Source of the DNA: Candidatus Omnitrophota bacterium
GTDB lineage: Bacteria > Omnitrophota > Koll11 > Zapsychrales > Zapsychraceae
Direction: 5' to 3'
DNA: 7,453 nt
NCBI GenBank assembly: GCA_023140095.1
Contig: JAGLMJ010000058.1
Coordinates: 1 to 7,453 of the forward strand
Program-made: the position numbers and the translations under genes
In this document: positions 6,194-7,453 of the stretch, piece after piece
Layout: every line of letters starts with the position of its first letter
Position numbering within the stretch: the first letter of the stretch is position 1
The notes under the pieces: generated by a model
The model's input: only the letters and a program-made list of their open reading frames with translations
Databases searched by the model: none
What the model was told of the DNA's origin: nothing

Positions 6194-6922
6194 TCATTGA
6201 GAATCAATAAGGGCCTGTCGCCTTCTCCGTAAAAACCGCGCCGCGACGGCCATGATGGTAACCGCGATAACGGCAAGAAAATACAGCCCGCTGTAACGCA
6301 GGACGACCGGATGCGCACGAAAATAATCCATCATCGCCGAAATATCCTCGAACAGGCTTGTACCGATCCCCGCTAAAATAAACTGGAGCCAAAGGATCCG
6401 GAAGAACGAAACAATAACGATCGCGCAAAAATATTTCTTGAAAGAGATCTGCGTCAACCCATAGCCCAGGTCCATTAACCTGAAAGGGGCCAAAGGATTA
6501 ATGCGCCAGGCGAGCACCCCCAAAAAAGAAGAATCATCTTTCATCTTTTCCAGCTTCTTAGATTGAGCACCGAGCCTTTGCTGAACGTATTCCCGCCCGA
6601 GGATGCGGCTTAGATAAAACATGACCGTGGCATTGATCATTTCCCCGATCCAGACAAATACCGTGCTGACATACGCGCCGAAAAGAATGGCGCTTGCAAT
6701 CCTTAAGACATCTTTCGGCCCGAACCATATAAATGTCGTCGTCACAACATAAAGCAGGACAAAGATCAGGCCGGAAAGCGCCAAAGGATATCTGGCAAGA
6801 ATCTTCTGATAATACGGCACATCAACATCAAAGACCCTCCCCAAATACCAGCAGGCGGCAAGAATAAAAAGGAAAAGAACAAATTTCAGGACTTTATTGT
6901 TGGCTCTAAGTTTCTCTGCCAT
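6194..6922 (-). CDS. DedA/TVP38 (SNARE-associated, VTT domain) family membrane protein
   Basis: 242 residues with about five to six hydrophobic segments (about 11-28, 50-67, 74-92, 96-105, 165-188 and 211-230) and a basic tail (RRRR near 232). The central region matches the VTT/SNARE-associated family: a G-x3-G-like helix with Glu94 running into FYLSRILGR (102-110), then WRINPLAPFRL (139-149) and DLGYGLTQISF (151-161), the re-entrant-loop signature. Family members act in the inner membrane; several DedA proteins move undecaprenyl phosphate or phospholipids across the membrane, or are needed for proton-motive-force balance. The exact substrate here is unknown. The TVP38/TMEM64 subgroup fits better than classical DedA. 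It is the first gene of an operon with the exported protein behind it. The Shine-Dalgarno is weak, and a TAGAAT -10-like box sits just upstream without a convincing -35. Confidence 0.87.
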   Translation of the reverse strand: MAEKLRANNKVLKFVLFLFILAACWYLGRVFDVDVPYYQKILARYPLALSGLIFVLLYVVTTTFIWFGPKDVLRIASAILFGAYVSTVFVWIGEMINATVMFYLSRILGREYVQQRLGAQSKKLEKMKDDSSFLGVLAWRINPLAPFRLMDLGYGLTQISFKKYFCAIVIVSFFRILWLQFILAGIGTSLFEDISAMMDYFRAHPVVLRYSGLYFLAVIAVTIMAVAARFLRRRRQALIDSQ

Positions 6923-6980
6923 GACTCATTTATTCTAATGGATTGCGGGGAAAAAGGAAAGGACTAGCGGAAAAAAATAG

Positions 6981-6994
6981 TTAGACTTTAGACT
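6981..6994. repeat. Tandem 7-bp repeat TTAGACT near the IS boundary
   Basis: Two adjacent copies of TTAGACT, followed by ATAG. It lies between the DedA-like gene and the insertion sequence, near where the element's left end should be. It may be native intergenic sequence, part of a dispersed repeat, or related to the insertion site. Nothing else is seen in the 6923-7000 stretch except A/T-rich DNA. Confidence 0.4.
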
Positions 6995-7005
6995 ATAGAT
7001 GCCGG

Positions 7006-7051
7006 GTTTCATGACATCATCGACACTTTTTGTTTCATGACATAGTCGACA
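7006..7051. repeat. Paired 20-bp near-direct repeats at the IS end (period 26)
   Basis: GTTTCATGACATCATCGACA (7006-7025) and GTTTCATGACATAGTCGACA (7032-7051) differ at two positions and are spaced 26 bp apart. Each contains the palindrome TCATGA and a TCGA core. Repeated subterminal motifs like this are typical transposase binding sites at an element's end. Confidence 0.75.
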
Positions 7052-7057
7052 TATAGT
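7030..7057 (+). promoter_or_regulatory. Possible transposase promoter
   Basis: TTGTTT (7030-7035) and TATAGT (7052-7057) are 16 bp apart; a second -10-like TATACT follows at 7057-7062. The promoter overlaps the second 20-bp repeat, so transposase bound to the element end could repress its own gene (inference). Confidence 0.4.
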
Positions 7058-7088
7058 ATACTGCCTATAAAAGACAGGGGTTAATAAA

Positions 7089-7453
7089 ATGACAAAAAAT
7101 CAAGCAAATGATGAAGAAATCAAACTACGGAAACAATGTGTTGAACTTCATCACAACGGGAAAACCCCAACGGAAATTCACAGAACTCTTAATCGAACAA
7201 GAGACTGGGTCTACAAATGGATCAAAAGATATAAAACAGGTGATCCAAGATGGTATTTAGATGAATCAAAAGCTCCAAAAACAAGACCAACAAAAATTGA
7301 TTCAAAACTTGAGAACGACATCATTGTTGAATCCCGAATAAAGTTGGTTAAAAGAGATACACCAGAGACACAATACGCTTTTCATGGCGCCATTGCGATT
7401 CATCAAGAGTTAGATAAGTTAGGTTACGAACAAAAACCTAATTTATCAACAAT
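7089..7453 (+). CDS. Transposase with helix-turn-helix and expected integrase core (5' part only)
   Basis: 121 codons are open to the window edge, so the gene is cut by the window rather than broken. Residues about 10-50 form a helix-turn-helix (the IKLRKQCVEL helix, the GKTPTEIHRTL turn, then RDWVYKWIKRY at 38-48), followed by the GDPRWY motif (51-56) and a proline/basic linker. This arrangement is familiar from transposases in which such a helix-turn-helix precedes an rve (DDE) integrase domain, close to the IS481-like group. The catalytic domain should begin beyond the window. The last visible part (AFHGAIAIHQELDKLGY) is the usual region before it. An AGGGG Shine-Dalgarno (7076-7080) sits 8 nt before the ATG. 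Codon use is more A/T-rich than in the host genes, a sign of transfer. Confidence 0.85.
   Translation, partial: MTKNQANDEEIKLRKQCVELHHNGKTPTEIHRTLNRTRDWVYKWIKRYKTGDPRWYLDESKAPKTRPTKIDSKLENDIIVESRIKLVKRDTPETQYAFHGAIAIHQELDKLGYEQKPNLST

Larger units (their letters stand above)
7000..7453 (+). mobile_element. Insertion sequence, left part (runs off the window)
   Basis: The repeat pair at 7006-7051, the promoter-like region and the transposase frame together form the left part of an insertion sequence with an integrase-core type transposase. Base composition turns clearly more A/T-rich than in the neighbouring genes. The exact left end cannot be fixed: it lies near 6980-7006, and the matching right end and target duplication are outside the window. 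Confidence 0.7.

Noticed and set aside
6181..6318. Upstream extension of the exported-protein frame
   Set aside because: It lies inside the DedA-like gene in another frame; the strong Shine-Dalgarno at 6185-6191 marks the ATG at 6180.
7006..7051. CRISPR-like repeat pair
   Set aside because: Only two copies with a 6-bp spacer, next to a transposase gene; fits transposase binding sites rather than a CRISPR array.

Overview
This window is a piece of bacterial chromosome of mid-range GC. It holds nine complete or near-complete protein genes and the first part of an insertion-sequence transposase. The gene set (radical SAM enzymes with [4Fe-4S] clusters, ThiH-type thiazole synthesis, small poorly characterised membrane proteins) points to an anaerobic or facultatively anaerobic bacterium. 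The overall style recalls candidate phyla such as Omnitrophota, but that is only an impression: there is no rRNA or marker gene to settle it.

Layout. (1) 32-1972 (+) is a polytopic membrane protein fused to a cobalamin-binding domain and a radical SAM domain, ending in another membrane hairpin. (2) 3374-2011 (-) is a likely three-gene operon: a zinc-ribbon protein with a C-terminal membrane anchor, an S-adenosylmethionine decarboxylase (SpeD) homologue with all the expected catalytic residues, and a four-helix membrane protein of unknown function. It converges on gene 1. (3) 3475-5546 (+) is a compact thiamine thiazole operon, thiS-thiG-thiH, behind a good sigma70-type promoter; thiG and thiH overlap. 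A 42-nt hairpin lies between thiS and thiG. (4) 5554-5603 is an almost perfect 50-bp palindrome between the convergent thiH and the next minus-strand gene, probably a two-way transcription stop. (5) 6922-5614 (-) is a two-gene operon: a DedA/TVP38-type membrane protein and a small exported or anchored protein. (6) From about 7000 to the window end there is an AT-rich insertion sequence: two 20-bp near-direct repeats, a promoter-like region, a Shine-Dalgarno and an open transposase frame that runs off the edge.

How the genes work together. ThiS (sulfur carrier, C-terminal Gly-Gly), ThiG (thiazole synthase) and ThiH (tyrosine lyase) jointly make the thiazole phosphate of thiamine. ThiF and the sulfur donors are not in the window. 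The SpeD homologue suggests polyamine or a related decarboxylation chemistry, but no spermidine synthase is adjacent and its neighbours are membrane proteins, so the substrate is open. The membrane-anchored radical SAM/B12 enzyme is the most likely site of unusual chemistry, plausibly on a lipid or membrane-bound substrate. No defence system, CRISPR array, tRNA or rRNA was seen.
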